A DNA stretch of 16,726 nt. Origin: Phyllobacteriaceae bacterium. GTDB lineage: Bacteria > Pseudomonadota > Alphaproteobacteria > Rhizobiales > Rhizobiaceae. A model generated the notes under the pieces. It ran no database searches, was not told where the DNA came from, and was given only the letters and a program-made list of their open reading frames with translations. Positions 1 through 6,957 of the stretch are shown here, piece after piece. A program made the position numbers and the translations under genes. The stretch lies in contig JAHEGF010000009.1 of the NCBI GenBank assembly GCA_024645155.1, positions 11,219 to 27,944 on the forward strand. The letters are read 5' to 3'. The stretch's first letter is position 1. The number at the start of each line of letters is the position of its first letter.

Positions 1-350
1 GGCTGGGTCTCGGCGACATTGCCAATTCGCTGGTCGGGCAGTTGTCCCACGGCGAACGCCAGCGCGTCGAACTCGGCATCGTCATTGCAGGCGAACCCTG
101 GCTGATCCTGCTTGATGAACCGGCGGCCGGAATGACCGGCGAGGAAGTGGCGCGCATGGCGGCAATCATTGACGACCTGAACGCCGATGCAGCGATCATC
201 ATCGTCGAGCACGACATGCAGTTCATCCAGTCGATCGCCCGCAAGGTCACCGTGTTCAACCAGGGAGCGATCATGGTCGAAGACGACGTTGCCGCGGTGA
301 TGGCCAACCGCCAGGTTCGCGACGTCTATCTCGGCAAGAAGGGGCATTAG
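1..350 (+). CDS. ABC transporter ATP-binding protein, LivG/UrtD-like (3' part only)
   Basis: This is the C-terminal part of a cytoplasmic ABC ATPase that powers uptake by a branched-chain amino acid/urea/amide-type importer. The gene starts before the window; the first full codon is at 3. The remaining part shows the ABC signature LSHGERQ (from about 42), Walker B LILLDEP with the catalytic Glu, the D-loop region AAGMT, and the switch histidine in IIIVEHD. The Walker A part lies upstream. LSHG in place of LSGG and the AGMT motif are typical of LivG/UrtD. The TAG stop is followed at once by the ATG of the LivF-like gene, so the two ATPases are very probably translationally coupled and work as a heterodimer. 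Permeases and the binding protein would be expected upstream. The substrate is unknown; the adjoining amidase suggests an amide. Confidence 0.93.
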   Translation, partial: LGLGDIANSLVGQLSHGERQRVELGIVIAGEPWLILLDEPAAGMTGEEVARMAAIIDDLNADAAIIIVEHDMQFIQSIARKVTVFNQGAIMVEDDVAAVMANRQVRDVYLGKKGH

Positions 351-2732
351 ATGGCTGGCAGCCAGACAATTTTTGAAACCAGAAAGCTGTCTGCCGGATA
401 CGGCAAGGTACCGGTGCTGCGCAATGTCGACCTGACGGTTTGCGAGAACGAGATCGTGGGCGTCCTCGGGCATAACGGCATGGGCAAGTCAACGCTCATG
501 AAAACCATCATGGGCTTCATCCCGGCAACAAGCGGGGCGGTGTTGTGGGATGGCGAAGATGTCACCACCGCGGCACCCAACCAGCGTGCCTATGCCGGTT
601 TCGGATACGTGCCGCAGGGGCGGGGGATTTTCCCCAACCTATCGGTGCTCGACAATCTGCGGTTTGCCTTTCAGGACCACGGCGAGGAAACCGAGCAGGA
701 CATGCTGGACGTGATCCTCAGGGATTTCCCGCGGCTTACCCGCCTGCTTGATCGCGAGGGCGGTGCGCTTTCGGGCGGAGAACAGCAATTGCTGGCGTTG
801 GCGCGGTGCCTGATGGGCGATCCGGCGCTTCTGCTGCTCGACGAGCCGACGGAAGGAATCCAGCCGTCGATCATCGAGGAAATCATCGAAACGCTGAAAA
901 AGCTGCGCAGGCAGCGCGGTTTGACGATCCTGCTGGTTGAACAGAACTTCGAGTTCATATCGGAACTGTCGGATCGCGTTCTTGTTCTTGAACGCGGTGA
1001 GATCAAGGCAGAACTTGATGCCGGGCAGTTGTCCGACACGGCGCTGGTCGAGGAATTCCTCGGATTTGGCGCGACCACCCGCAGCCGGGCATCTGCCCAT
1101 GCCGGGGATGCGCTTGCGTCTCCTGAACGTTCCCGGCCGCGCGATATTGCGCGCGGCGAGCGCAGCACCTCTTCCATCACATCTGCCGAAAGGCAGGCAG
1201 TATTACAGGTGATCCACATGAGCATCAAACGTCCGTCCCTCAAGCAAATGCGTCAGATGGCCGAGCGCATGGGCATGTCGATGAGCGATGAGGAACTGGG
1301 CCGTTATCTCAATATCATGGAGCCCTATATCCAGGCCTATGACCGGATCGATGCGTCGCCGGATTTCCTGCCGGCGGTCAAGTATCCGCGCTCTCCCGGC
1401 CACCGGCCTTCGGCCGCCGACAATCCCCTGAACGCATGGTACTACAAGACCGACATCAAGGGCGCGGTGGATGGGCCTCTCGCCGGAAAACGCATAGTCG
1501 TGAAAGACACCGTTTGTGTAGCCGGCGTTCCGATGATGAACGGTTCATCGATCATGGAAGGCTACATTCCCGAGATCGACGCGACGATCGTAACGCGCAT
1601 TCTGGATGCCGGCGGAACGATTGCGGGCAAGTCGACATGCGAAAACCTTTGCCTGTCTGGCGGAAGCCACACCAGTGCAACGGGCCCGGTCCACAATCCA
1701 TACAAACGCGGCTATTCGGCTGGGGGCTCGTCGAGCGGATCGGCTGCCCTGGTCGCGACCGGCGAGGTCGACATGGCAATTGCCGGAGACCAGGGAGGAT
1801 CGATCCGCATCCCGTCATGCAATTGCGGTGTCTACGGGATGAAACCGACCCACGGGCTGGTGCCCTATACCGGTGTCATGTCGGTTGAACAAACCATCGA
1901 CCATGTCGGCCCGGTCACGAAAACCGTGGCGGACAATGCACTGTTCCTGGAAGTTCTGGCAGGCGAGGACGGCCTCGACCCGCGTCAGCACAAGCCCAAG
2001 GTCTATCGCTATACCGACGCGATCGGCAGGGGTGTCAGCGGATTGCGGATCGGCATCCTCAAGGAAGGATTTCATCGTGCTGAAAGCGAGAGCGATGTCG
2101 ATGCCAAGGTGCTGGCGGCGGCGGACAAACTGCGCCAACTCGGTGCCCGTGTCGAAGAGGTGTCGATCCCCGAACACAATCTCGGTCCGGATTTCTGGAC
2201 GGCGATCACGGTCGAAGGCCTGCAGGATTTCATGATGCACGGCAACACGTCGGGCACCAATTACCGCGGCCTGTTCCTGCCTTCGATGGTCGATCACTTT
2301 TCAACATGGCGCAACCGGACCGGCGAACTGTCTGCCAGCCTGAAGGTCTGCATGTTCCTCGGCGAGTATTTCCAGACCCAGTACCGCGGCCGCTTTTACG
2401 GCAAGGCGCAAAACCTGATGCGGATGCTGGCCGGCAAGTATCGCGAGGCATTCAAATCCCATGATCTGCTGCTGATGCCGACGCTGCCGATGAAGGCACA
2501 AAAAATCCCGCCGGCGGATGCACCGGTTGAACTTTATGTGCAGCGTGCCTTCGAGATGGTCAACAACACCTGCCCGTTCAATTCGTCCGGGTTCCCGGCA
2601 ATGAACGTGCCATGCGGCATGAGCGAGGGACTGCCGATCGGCATGATGCTGGTTGCCGGGAATTATGGCGAGATGACCATTTACCAGGCTGCTGCGGCAT
2701 TTGAATCAATCGGCGATTGGCGCGCCATGTAG
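351..2732 (+). CDS. LivF-like ABC ATPase fused in frame to an amidase-signature amidohydrolase (793 codons)
   Basis: Two complete proteins share one uninterrupted ORF. Residues 1-238 are a LivF-type ABC ATPase: Walker A GHNGMGKS (40-47), Q-loop Gln89, signature LSGGEQQ (140-146), Walker B LLLLDEP (160-166) and the LivF-style VEQN (196-199). Residues 290-793 are an amidase-signature enzyme that hydrolyses a carboxamide to acid and ammonia. Its Ser-cisSer-Lys triad is Lys385, Ser460 in GGSSSGS and nucleophile Ser484 in GDQGGSIRIP. Counted from Met290 these become Lys96, Ser171 and Ser195, which as I recall are the triad numbers of Rhodococcus N-771 amidase, so 1218 is the natural amidase start (504 codons). 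Residues 239-289 are a low-complexity Arg/Ser/Ala linker with no recognised domain. An AAGGGG ribosome site precedes 351, and AGGTGA precedes the internal ATG at 1218. It may be made as one protein, as two through internal initiation, or the fusion may reflect a lost stop or a base error. Confidence 0.85.
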   Translation: MAGSQTIFETRKLSAGYGKVPVLRNVDLTVCENEIVGVLGHNGMGKSTLMKTIMGFIPATSGAVLWDGEDVTTAAPNQRAYAGFGYVPQGRGIFPNLSVLDNLRFAFQDHGEETEQDMLDVILRDFPRLTRLLDREGGALSGGEQQLLALARCLMGDPALLLLDEPTEGIQPSIIEEIIETLKKLRRQRGLTILLVEQNFEFISELSDRVLVLERGEIKAELDAGQLSDTALVEEFLGFGATTRSRASAHAGDALASPERSRPRDIARGERSTSSITSAERQAVLQVIHMSIKRPSLKQMRQMAERMGMSMSDEELGRYLNIMEPYIQAYDRIDASPDFLPAVKYPRSPGHRPSAADNPLNAWYYKTDIKGAVDGPLAGKRIVVKDTVCVAGVPMMNGSSIMEGYIPEIDATIVTRILDAGGTIAGKSTCENLCLSGGSHTSATGPVHNPYKRGYSAGGSSSGSAALVATGEVDMAIAGDQGGSIRIPSCNCGVYGMKPTHGLVPYTGVMSVEQTIDHVGPVTKTVADNALFLEVLAGEDGLDPRQHKPKVYRYTDAIGRGVSGLRIGILKEGFHRAESESDVDAKVLAAADKLRQLGARVEEVSIPEHNLGPDFWTAITVEGLQDFMMHGNTSGTNYRGLFLPSMVDHFSTWRNRTGELSASLKVCMFLGEYFQTQYRGRFYGKAQNLMRMLAGKYREAFKSHDLLLMPTLPMKAQKIPPADAPVELYVQRAFEMVNNTCPFNSSGFPAMNVPCGMSEGLPIGMMLVAGNYGEMTIYQAAAAFESIGDWRAM
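1071..1217 (+). other. Inter-domain linker of the ATPase-amidase ORF, probable former intergenic region
   Basis: This stretch encodes about 49 residues rich in Arg, Ser and Ala that match neither flanking family. It contains a perfect 8-bp GC hairpin, ends in codons unusual for this genome (AGG, GTA, TTA), and finishes with a ribosome-binding site and ATG for the amidase. The other two plus frames stop inside it, with TGA at 1124-1126 and TGA at 1210-1212. These features suit a spacer between two genes that has become coding through loss of the ATPase stop. A genuine extended C-terminal tail of the ATPase is also possible. Confidence 0.55.
1136..1157 (+). repeat. GC-rich inverted repeat (hairpin) inside the fusion linker
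   Basis: The sequence GCCGCGCG at 1136-1143 is the exact reverse complement of CGCGCGGC at 1150-1157, with loop ATATTG. The 8-bp all-GC stem would be stable in RNA. No T-run follows, so it is not a classical Rho-independent terminator. It could slow ribosomes or protect mRNA between the two coding units. Confidence 0.6.
1207..1220 (+). promoter_or_regulatory. Internal ribosome-binding site and ATG for the amidase part
   Basis: AGGTGA at 1207-1212 lies five bases before the in-frame ATG at 1218-1220. Amidase-family homology begins just after this ATG. This supports separate translation of a 504-residue amidase from the same mRNA. Confidence 0.6.
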
Positions 2733-2744
2733 AGGAGTTGAGTG

Positions 2745-4523
2745 ATGACCATCCTGTCGGAATCAATGGCCGGAAAATTGTCGGAGAGTTTTCTTCAGCG
2801 CAACGACGCGGTGGATGCGGCCAGCGCGATCATCGCGCCGGTTGATGGGCGGTCCTATGTGTCGGGTGACCGCTCGGTGCCGCTGCGCCGGGTGACAATA
2901 CCGCAAATGTTTGCCGACACGGTGTCGCGGTTCGGACCCCGCGAGGCTGCGGTATTTCCGCAATTCGGCATACGCTATACCTATTACGACCTTGACCGCG
3001 AGGTCGATGCGCTTGCCAGTGGATTTCTCAGCCTCGGCCTTGGCCGCGGTGACCGCATCGGCATCTGGGCGCCAAACCGGCCGGAATGGCTGATCACCCA
3101 GTTTGCGACCGCACGCATCGGCCTGATCATGGTCAATATCAACCCGGCCTACCGGTTGTCGGAGCTCGAATATGCGCTCAACAAGGTTGGCTGCAAGGCA
3201 CTGATTACCGCGGCTTCATTCAAGAAGTCCGACTATATCGGAATGATCAACGAACTGGCGCCGGAACTCCGTTCCTGCGAACCCGGTGCACTTGTTGCGG
3301 CAAAGCTTCCGGCTCTGAAAATCGTAATCCGGATGGGCGACGAGGTATCACCGGGAATGTTCAATTTCGACGAGGTCACATCGATAGGCGGACCGGCGCA
3401 ACAATTGCGTCTCGATGCGATCACGAGAGATCTTGACCCAGACGACCCGATCAACATCCAGTTCACCAGCGGGACGACCGGGTCGCCGAAGGGGGCGACG
3501 CTGACCCATTACAATATCGTCAACAACGCAAACTTCACGGCGCGTACAATGGGTTTCGATGAAACCGACCGGTTGTGCATTCCGGTGCCACTTTACCATT
3601 GTTTCGGCATGGTGCTTGGAACATTGGGATGTGTCACGACGGGCTCGGCTATGATCTTTCCTGGCGAGGCATTCGAAACGACCTCGACACTGAATACCGT
3701 CACCGCCGAGCGCTGTACGGCGCTCTACGGCGTGCCGACGATGTTTGTCGCCATGCTTGATCATCCCGATTTCAGGAAATACGACTACTCGAACCTTAGA
3801 ACCGGTGTCATGGCCGGTGCACCCTGTCCGATCGAGATCATGCGGCGGGTGGTAAGCGAGATGCACATGCCGGAAGTGACCATCGGTTATGGCATGACCG
3901 AAACCAGCCCGTTGTCGTTTCAAAGCAGCATCGACGACGGACTTGAAGACCGGGTGGCAACCGTCGGGCGCATTCACCCCCATGTCGAAGTCAAGATCAT
4001 TGACGAAAGCGGGCATACGGTTGCCGTGGGAGAACAGGGCGAACTGTGCACGCGCGGCTACTCGGTGATGCGCGGCTACTGGAACGACGACGACAAAACC
4101 GGCGAGACCATCGATTCCAGCGGATGGATGCACACCGGCGATCTGGCGACAATCGATTCCCGTGGCTATTGCCGCATAGTCGGTCGCGTCAAGGATATGG
4201 TGATCCGCGGTGGCGAGAATATCTATCCGCGCGAAATCGAGGAGTTTCTCTATCGCAATCCGAAAATCGCCGAGGTCCAGGTATTCGGTATTCCGGATGA
4301 AAAATTCGGTGAGGAACTGGGTGTGTGGATCGTGCTGCACGAGGGCGAGACCGCGACCGAGGACGAGATACGGTCCTATTGCCAGGGGCAGATCGCCCAC
4401 TACAAGATCCCGCGTTACATCCGCTTCAAGGATGAATTGCCGATGATGGTCACAGGCAAACCGCAGAAATTTGTCATGCGCGATGCCATGATCGAAGAAC
4501 TCGGGCTGGACCCGGAAGGATAG
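2745..4523 (+). CDS. AMP-forming acyl-CoA synthetase (ANL superfamily, ACSF2/FadD-like)
   Basis: The protein (592 residues) activates a carboxylic acid to its acyl-CoA using ATP and CoA through an acyl-adenylate, in the cytoplasm. Motifs are in the expected order: P-loop TSGTTGSPKG (241-250), YGMTE (382-386), HTGD (463-466), the hinge and core region GRVKDMVIRGGENIYP (480-495) and the adenylation lysine in TGKPQK (Lys572). Length and the N-terminal part resemble the ACSF2-like medium-chain acyl-CoA synthetases. ATG 2745 is preferred over GTG 2742 because AGGAG at 2733-2737 is seven bases upstream of it. The gene starts 12 bases after the amidase stop, so it is co-transcribed. I infer that it activates the acid released by the amidase; chain length and aromatic or aliphatic nature cannot be read from the sequence. 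Confidence 0.93.
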   Translation: MTILSESMAGKLSESFLQRNDAVDAASAIIAPVDGRSYVSGDRSVPLRRVTIPQMFADTVSRFGPREAAVFPQFGIRYTYYDLDREVDALASGFLSLGLGRGDRIGIWAPNRPEWLITQFATARIGLIMVNINPAYRLSELEYALNKVGCKALITAASFKKSDYIGMINELAPELRSCEPGALVAAKLPALKIVIRMGDEVSPGMFNFDEVTSIGGPAQQLRLDAITRDLDPDDPINIQFTSGTTGSPKGATLTHYNIVNNANFTARTMGFDETDRLCIPVPLYHCFGMVLGTLGCVTTGSAMIFPGEAFETTSTLNTVTAERCTALYGVPTMFVAMLDHPDFRKYDYSNLRTGVMAGAPCPIEIMRRVVSEMHMPEVTIGYGMTETSPLSFQSSIDDGLEDRVATVGRIHPHVEVKIIDESGHTVAVGEQGELCTRGYSVMRGYWNDDDKTGETIDSSGWMHTGDLATIDSRGYCRIVGRVKDMVIRGGENIYPREIEEFLYRNPKIAEVQVFGIPDEKFGEELGVWIVLHEGETATEDEIRSYCQGQIAHYKIPRYIRFKDELPMMVTGKPQKFVMRDAMIEELGLDPEG

Positions 4524-4542
4524 CCGAACTTACGGCTGGCGG

Positions 4543-4622
4543 CAGGTCAGATCCGGAAACCGGGGCGGCCTGAGCCGGATCCTCACAAATCCAGGCGCGG
4601 TGCCGCTGCAGCCCTTGACCTG
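4543..4622 (+). repeat. Nested inverted repeats in the gap after the acyl-CoA synthetase
   Basis: The 128-base gap 4524-4651 holds paired complementary segments. GATCCGG at 4550-4556 pairs with CCGGATC at 4575-4581, and just outside it CAGGTCA at 4543-4549 can pair with TGACCTG at 4616-4622. A separate small hairpin, AGCCG at 4522-4526 with CGGCT at 4533-4537, overlaps the stop codon. None is followed by a T-run. They may limit read-through or stabilise the upstream mRNA 3' end. Confidence 0.4.
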
Positions 4623-4651
4623 ACCGGTGAAATGCTGGCCTAGTTTTCGGC
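4615..4651 (+). promoter_or_regulatory. Possible promoter for the NTF2-like gene, with a leaderless start
   Basis: CTTGACC gives a good alphaproteobacterial -35 box (TTGACC at 4615-4620). A weak -10 candidate, CCTAGT at 4639-4644, follows at an 18-base spacing. Transcription would then begin near 4651-4652, at the ATG itself, which suits the lack of any Shine-Dalgarno sequence before that ATG. The -10 match is only about three of six, so this is tentative. Confidence 0.3.
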
Positions 4652-5035
4652 ATGGACAGGGCTACCAAAATCGTTCGCGCCTATCTCGATGCAATGGAGG
4701 CGCGGGATCTTGATCTGGCGCGCAGCTACCTTGCGCCCGGCTTCCGGATGACGTTTCCCGGTGGCGTGACTTTTCGCAAGCTGGAGGAACTGGTCGAATG
4801 GAGCCGCGGACGATATCGCCATGTGCGCAAGGTCTATGGCCCGACAGATGAGGCCGGTTCGGGTGAAAATCCGGTAGTCTACAGCACCGGCACGCTTGAG
4901 GGTGAGTGGCCGGACGGCAGCAGTTTTTCAAACATCCGGTTTATAGACCGTTTCGAACTGAAGGACGGCAGGATTGTTGACCAGCAGGTCTGGAACGACC
5001 TTGCCGAGCATTTGCAATCAGCGGGCAAAGACTGA
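4652..5035 (+). CDS. Small NTF2-like / SnoaL-like domain protein
   Basis: A 127-residue protein with the size and pattern of the NTF2-like alpha+beta cone fold. The N-terminal helix region (VRAYLDAMEARDLD) is followed by LAPGFRMTFPGG, a central strand region (VVYSTGTLEGEWPDG), then IRFIDRFELKDGRIV, which is the usual final hairpin of SnoaL-like proteins. Such proteins are either small enzymes (isomerases, cyclases, hydrolases) or ligand-binding accessory proteins; nothing here fixes which. There is no signal peptide, so it is cytoplasmic. It lies between the acyl-CoA synthetase and a dehydrogenase, so a role in processing the acyl-CoA product or a related metabolite is a guess. ATG 4652 is the only reasonable start but has no ribosome-binding site, suggesting leaderless translation. 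Confidence 0.8.
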   Translation: MDRATKIVRAYLDAMEARDLDLARSYLAPGFRMTFPGGVTFRKLEELVEWSRGRYRHVRKVYGPTDEAGSGENPVVYSTGTLEGEWPDGSSFSNIRFIDRFELKDGRIVDQQVWNDLAEHLQSAGKD

Positions 5036-5069
5036 CGGCCGGGCACAACAATAATGGAGAATGTGTGAA

Positions 5070-5975
5070 ATGGACAAACCTGTGATCGGATTTATCGGTG
5101 TCGGGCTCATGGGTCACGGGATGGCGAAGAACATCGTTGAAAAGGGATATCGGCTTGTTGTCATGGGGCACCGGAACCGCGAACCCGTCGACGATCTTGT
5201 CTCGCGCGGCGCCACGGAAGCCCAATCGCCCAAGGAGATGGCCCTTGAATGCGACATCATTCACCTGTGCGTGTCCGGCAGCCCGCAGGTCGAGCAGATC
5301 ATCCGCGGAGCGGACGGGATAATCGCCTCTAAACGCGAGGGCCTGATCGTCATCGATTGCTCGACATCGGACCCGGTCAGTACCCTGCAGCTTGCCGAAG
5401 AACTGTCGGCGCAAGGCATGCGTTTTGCCGATGCCCCGCTTTCCAGAACACCGAAGGAAGCGGAGGCCGGTACGCTGGATACGATGGTCGGCGCCGATCC
5501 GGAAGTGTTTGCGGCAATCCGGCCGGTACTCGAATGCTGGGCGGGTGTCATCGTTCATCTCGGTCCTGTCGGCCTGGGTCACAAGATGAAGCTCATCAAC
5601 AATTTCATCGCCATGGGATATGCGGCGCTTTATTCAGAGGCACTGGCGATTGCGCGCAAGTCGGGGCTGACAGCCGAGCAGGTCAACTCGGTGATTGCTC
5701 CCGGCCGCCTGTCAAACGGCTTTTACGAGACCTTCATGAAATGGACGCTCGAGCGCGACGAAAACGCCCATCGCTTCACTGTCACCAATGCCCACAAGGA
5801 CATGCGCTACATGGCGAACATGGCAAATGCGGCCGGTGCGACGAACCCGATACAGTCGGTTGTCAAGAACCACCTTGCCTCGATGGACGCGATGGGAAAT
5901 GGCGACAAGTACTTGCCGATGCTTGCGGATTTCATCGCCGCCATGAACGGCCTGCCGGAAACCGGCAAACGTTAG
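5070..5975 (+). CDS. NAD(P)-dependent beta-hydroxyacid dehydrogenase (3-hydroxyisobutyrate dehydrogenase-like), variant substrate motif
   Basis: A 301-residue member of the beta-hydroxyacid dehydrogenase family, which oxidises 3-hydroxyacids or reduces semialdehydes with NAD(P). The Rossmann motif GFIGVGLMG lies at 7-15, and the catalytic Lys174 is in HKMKLINNF. The usual substrate loop DAPVSGG..GA..GTL is changed to DAPLSRTPKEAEAGTL (121-136): Arg and Thr replace the two conserved glycines. The substrate is therefore probably not the standard 3-hydroxyisobutyrate or tartronate semialdehyde. GHRN after the second strand may favour NADP. ATG 5070, ten bases after GGAG at 5056-5059, is preferred over ATG 5061, which abuts that site; the longer form would add MCE. 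It ends the plus-strand operon, and its stop overlaps that of the convergent minus-strand gene. Confidence 0.9.
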   Translation: MDKPVIGFIGVGLMGHGMAKNIVEKGYRLVVMGHRNREPVDDLVSRGATEAQSPKEMALECDIIHLCVSGSPQVEQIIRGADGIIASKREGLIVIDCSTSDPVSTLQLAEELSAQGMRFADAPLSRTPKEAEAGTLDTMVGADPEVFAAIRPVLECWAGVIVHLGPVGLGHKMKLINNFIAMGYAALYSEALAIARKSGLTAEQVNSVIAPGRLSNGFYETFMKWTLERDENAHRFTVTNAHKDMRYMANMANAAGATNPIQSVVKNHLASMDAMGNGDKYLPMLADFIAAMNGLPETGKR

Positions 5976-6943
5976 CCGCCGCCGGCCGCCAGCGCGCTGC
6001 ATTCGGGAACCGGTGATGTCACCTTGCCTTCGGTAAAGTAGCGCACGATATTTTCCACCATCAGGTCACCCATCGCCTGGCGGGTTTCCTCGGTGGCGCT
6101 GCCGACATGGGGTAGCAGGACGACGTTGTCCATCGTGAATAACTGCTTCGGCACGTCAGGCTCGTATTCGAAAACGTCGAGACCGGCGGCGCCAAGCCTG
6201 CCGTCCGAAAGCGCCTTGACCAGTTCGGGCTCATCGACAACCGAACCGCGGGCGATGTTGATCAGCGTTCCTTGCGGACCGAGTGCATCGATCACCTCGC
6301 GGTTGACGATATGGCGCGTCTCGGACCCGCCCGGCGTGATGGCGATCAGGTAGTCGACCGCCTTCGCCATGTCTGCAAGTTTGTCATAATACGTGTATGG
6401 CAGATGCGGCTTGGCGCTGCGCGAATGATAGGAGATATCACAATCGAATGCCTTGAGCTTGCGGGCTATGGTCTCGCCTATGCGCCCCATTCCAAGGATG
6501 CCGACCGGCTTGCCTTCGATCGACTGCGTCAGCGGCGCGCTGCCAAACCCGCTCCATTTGCCTGCCCGTACATAGGCATCGTCACGCACCAGCCGGCGCG
6601 AGACCGCCAGCAGCAGCATGATGGCGGTGTTGGCAACGTCGTTGTTGAGAACATTTGGCGTGTGGGTGACAATTATCCCGCGCGATGCGGCGGTTTTGGC
6701 ATCGATCGCATCATAGCCGACACCGTAGCAGGATATGACCTTCAAATTCGGCAGGCGCGCCATGATTTCACTGGGCAGGCCGTCATGACCGTTGGTCGCG
6801 ACCGCCTGGATGGCGTCTGCATGCCTGTCGAGAAATTGATCCCAATCGTCGATTTCGCTGCCACGATGAACGGTACAGATCTTTTCGAGCGCATCCATGG
6901 TGCGCGGTGTGGCGCCGCCTATCAGGAGAAGTTCAGGTTTCAT
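5972..6943 (-). CDS. D-isomer-specific 2-hydroxyacid dehydrogenase (glyoxylate/hydroxypyruvate reductase-like)
   Basis: A 323-residue cytoplasmic NAD(P)H oxidoreductase that interconverts 2-ketoacids and D-2-hydroxyacids, with glyoxylate to glycolate and hydroxypyruvate to D-glycerate as the usual substrates of close relatives. Visible are the substrate-loop CYGVGYDAID, the cofactor motif GILGMGRIG (148-156), catalytic Arg232 in INIARGSVVDE, Glu259 in LDVFEYEP and His279 in LLPHVGSAT. ATG at 6943 is chosen because GGAG lies seven bases upstream; a TTG at 6955 would add four residues. The gene begins 14 bases after the FAH hydrolase stop, as the last gene of the minus-strand operon. In context it could process the small two- or three-carbon product released by the hydrolase. 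The C-terminus ends in a short Ala/Gly tail. Confidence 0.92.
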   Translation of the reverse strand: MKPELLLIGGATPRTMDALEKICTVHRGSEIDDWDQFLDRHADAIQAVATNGHDGLPSEIMARLPNLKVISCYGVGYDAIDAKTAASRGIIVTHTPNVLNNDVANTAIMLLLAVSRRLVRDDAYVRAGKWSGFGSAPLTQSIEGKPVGILGMGRIGETIARKLKAFDCDISYHSRSAKPHLPYTYYDKLADMAKAVDYLIAITPGGSETRHIVNREVIDALGPQGTLINIARGSVVDEPELVKALSDGRLGAAGLDVFEYEPDVPKQLFTMDNVVLLPHVGSATEETRQAMGDLMVENIVRYFTEGKVTSPVPECSALAAGGG

Positions 6944-6957
6944 TTCGATCTCCAAAA

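Noticed and set aside
937..1212. ORF in the +1 frame across the end of the ATPase and the linker, considered as the true ATPase end after a frameshift
   Set aside because: ATPase homology continues in frame 0 to about 1068, so a frameshift is not required by the sequence. The open +1 frame is only noted as a possible alternative C-terminus.
3348..4400. Minus-strand ORF of 350 codons opposite the acyl-CoA synthetase
   Set aside because: The plus-strand gene has all ANL motifs in order; the minus frame shows no domain and is a mirror of codon bias.
5976..5990. Bidirectional terminator between the convergent operons
   Set aside because: The stop codons overlap at 5972-5975, leaving no intergenic DNA; the GCCGCCGGCCGCC stretch is coding for the reductase C-terminus.
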